A stretch of 64,000 nucleotides of DNA from Hyphomonadaceae bacterium. GTDB lineage: Bacteria > Pseudomonadota > Alphaproteobacteria > Caulobacterales > Aquidulcibacteraceae. This document shows, piece after piece, positions 63,511 through 64,000 of the stretch. The position numbers were made by a program, and so were the translations under genes. Every line of letters begins with the position of its first letter. The first letter of the stretch is position 1. The DNA lies in NCBI GenBank assembly GCA_023384105.1, contig JAHDXR010000006.1:1-64000 (forward strand), given 5' to 3'. Under the pieces are notes generated by a model that worked only from the letters and a program-made list of their open reading frames with translations, had not been told where the DNA came from and made no database searches.

Positions 63511-64000
63511 ATGGCGGCGTGGCGCAAGCTGGGCGTCATCGCCGGCGGCGGCGAGCTGCCGGTCGTGCTGGCCGAACATCTGGCGGCGACGCAGCGGCCC
63601 TATTTCATCGCCCGCATCGCGCCGATGGCCGACCCCGCATTGGACCGGCATCCCGGCGCCAGCCATGGTCTCGGCGCCATGGGCGCGCGCATGGATGCGA
63701 TGCGTCAGGCCGGTTGCGACACCGTCGTGCTGCTGGGCCAGGTCGCGCGGCCGGACCTCAAGACGCTCGAACTCGACGACGTCGCCCGCGGCATGCTGCC
63801 GGCGATCATCGCCGCCATGCCGAAGGGCGACGACGCGTTGCTGCGCGCGGTGCTGAACGAACATGAGCGCGCGGGCTTCAGCGTCGTCGGCGCCGACGAC
63901 GTGATGGCCGATCTGCTCGCGCCCGCCGGCGCCTGGGGCGCCCTCGCGCCCAACCCGGCGCAGCTCAAGGACATCGCCAAGGCGGCGAAGGTCGCGGCGA
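63511..64000 (+). CDS. lpxI: UDP-2,3-diacylglucosamine pyrophosphatase LpxI (partial)
   Basis: The first 163 codons of LpxI (formerly DUF1009), the LpxH substitute in alphaproteobacteria that makes lipid X. WRKLGVIAGGGELPVVLAEHL is the family N-terminus; FIARIAPMADPAL, GAMGARMDAMRQAGCDTVVLLGQVARPDL, and the helix LLRAVLNEHERAGFSVVGADDV follow. The gene runs off the right edge of the window without a stop; the C-terminal catalytic half is not visible. 3 bp after lpxA. Confidence 0.93.
   Translation, partial: MAAWRKLGVIAGGGELPVVLAEHLAATQRPYFIARIAPMADPALDRHPGASHGLGAMGARMDAMRQAGCDTVVLLGQVARPDLKTLELDDVARGMLPAIIAAMPKGDDALLRAVLNEHERAGFSVVGADDVMADLLAPAGAWGALAPNPAQLKDIAKAAKVAA

Overview
This 64 kb window is chromosomal DNA from a GC-rich alphaproteobacterium. 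The evidence is the rseP-bamA-skp-lpxD-fabZ-lpxA-lpxI and rpsB-tsf-pyrH-frr-uppS-cdsA-dxr gene orders, the ATP12-type F1 chaperone, COQ7, ExoD, a class II DAHP synthase, the short adenylate kinase, and many ATGA start/stop overlaps. The gene repertoire recalls Caulobacterales/Hyphomonadaceae-like lineages; this is inference, because no 16S gene is present.

Layout. 1-1004: small accessory genes, including a divergent ribbon-helix-helix/81-aa pair with twin palindromic operators, ending at tRNA-Gly(TCC). 1114-4285: a secreted hypothetical protein and a convergent BtuB-type TonB receptor under a cobalamin riboswitch. 4405-22610: tuf, a repeat-rich DUF2807-like protein, then the S10-spc operons (rpsJ to adk) and the alpha operon (rpsM, rpsK, rpoA, rplQ). 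The usual adk-rpsM junction is interrupted by an 18-bp perfect inverted repeat and a divergent FMN reductase/HxlR pair. 22784-25818: a VOC-ArsR-SRPBCC operon, an HtrA/Deg protease and a small secreted protein. 25950-34244: a tightly packed run of rarA, an RluA-type synthase, a lipoprotein, crcB, a second RluA-type synthase, a TPR/2OG-oxygenase-like protein, an ATP12 chaperone and pccB. 34391-37205: a lipoprotein, a cupin, bpt, a small helical protein and msrB. 37258-40354: a two-gene unit encoding a TIR-ParA fusion and a small basic protein, divergent from an MgtC/DUF4010 membrane protein. 40395-45732: DAHP synthase, gshB, folE, a DASS transporter, tRNA-Leu(CAA) and exoD. 45800-50638: dsbB-coq7-GNAT, a methyltransferase, comF, grxC, a nitrilase and DUF1178. 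50652-64000: rpsB-tsf, pyrH-frr-uppS-cdsA-dxr-rseP-bamA-skp-lpxD-fabZ-lpxA and the start of lpxI.

Most of the window is core translation and envelope biogenesis. The strongest candidate for an undescribed system is the TIR-ParA fusion (37662-38939, minus) with its small basic partner. The fusion has a TIR domain that keeps the position of the catalytic glutamate, joined to an intact deviant-Walker ParA ATPase. The second notable layer is the repeats placed in operon gaps. Three elements built from 7-bp units in inverted arms sit immediately upstream of rplO, rpoA and rplQ. There is also a REP-like hairpin before rpsN, a REPIN-like nested palindrome after rplQ, a composite palindrome that supplies the pccB ribosome-binding region, and a hairpin that has become the first codons of an rluA gene.
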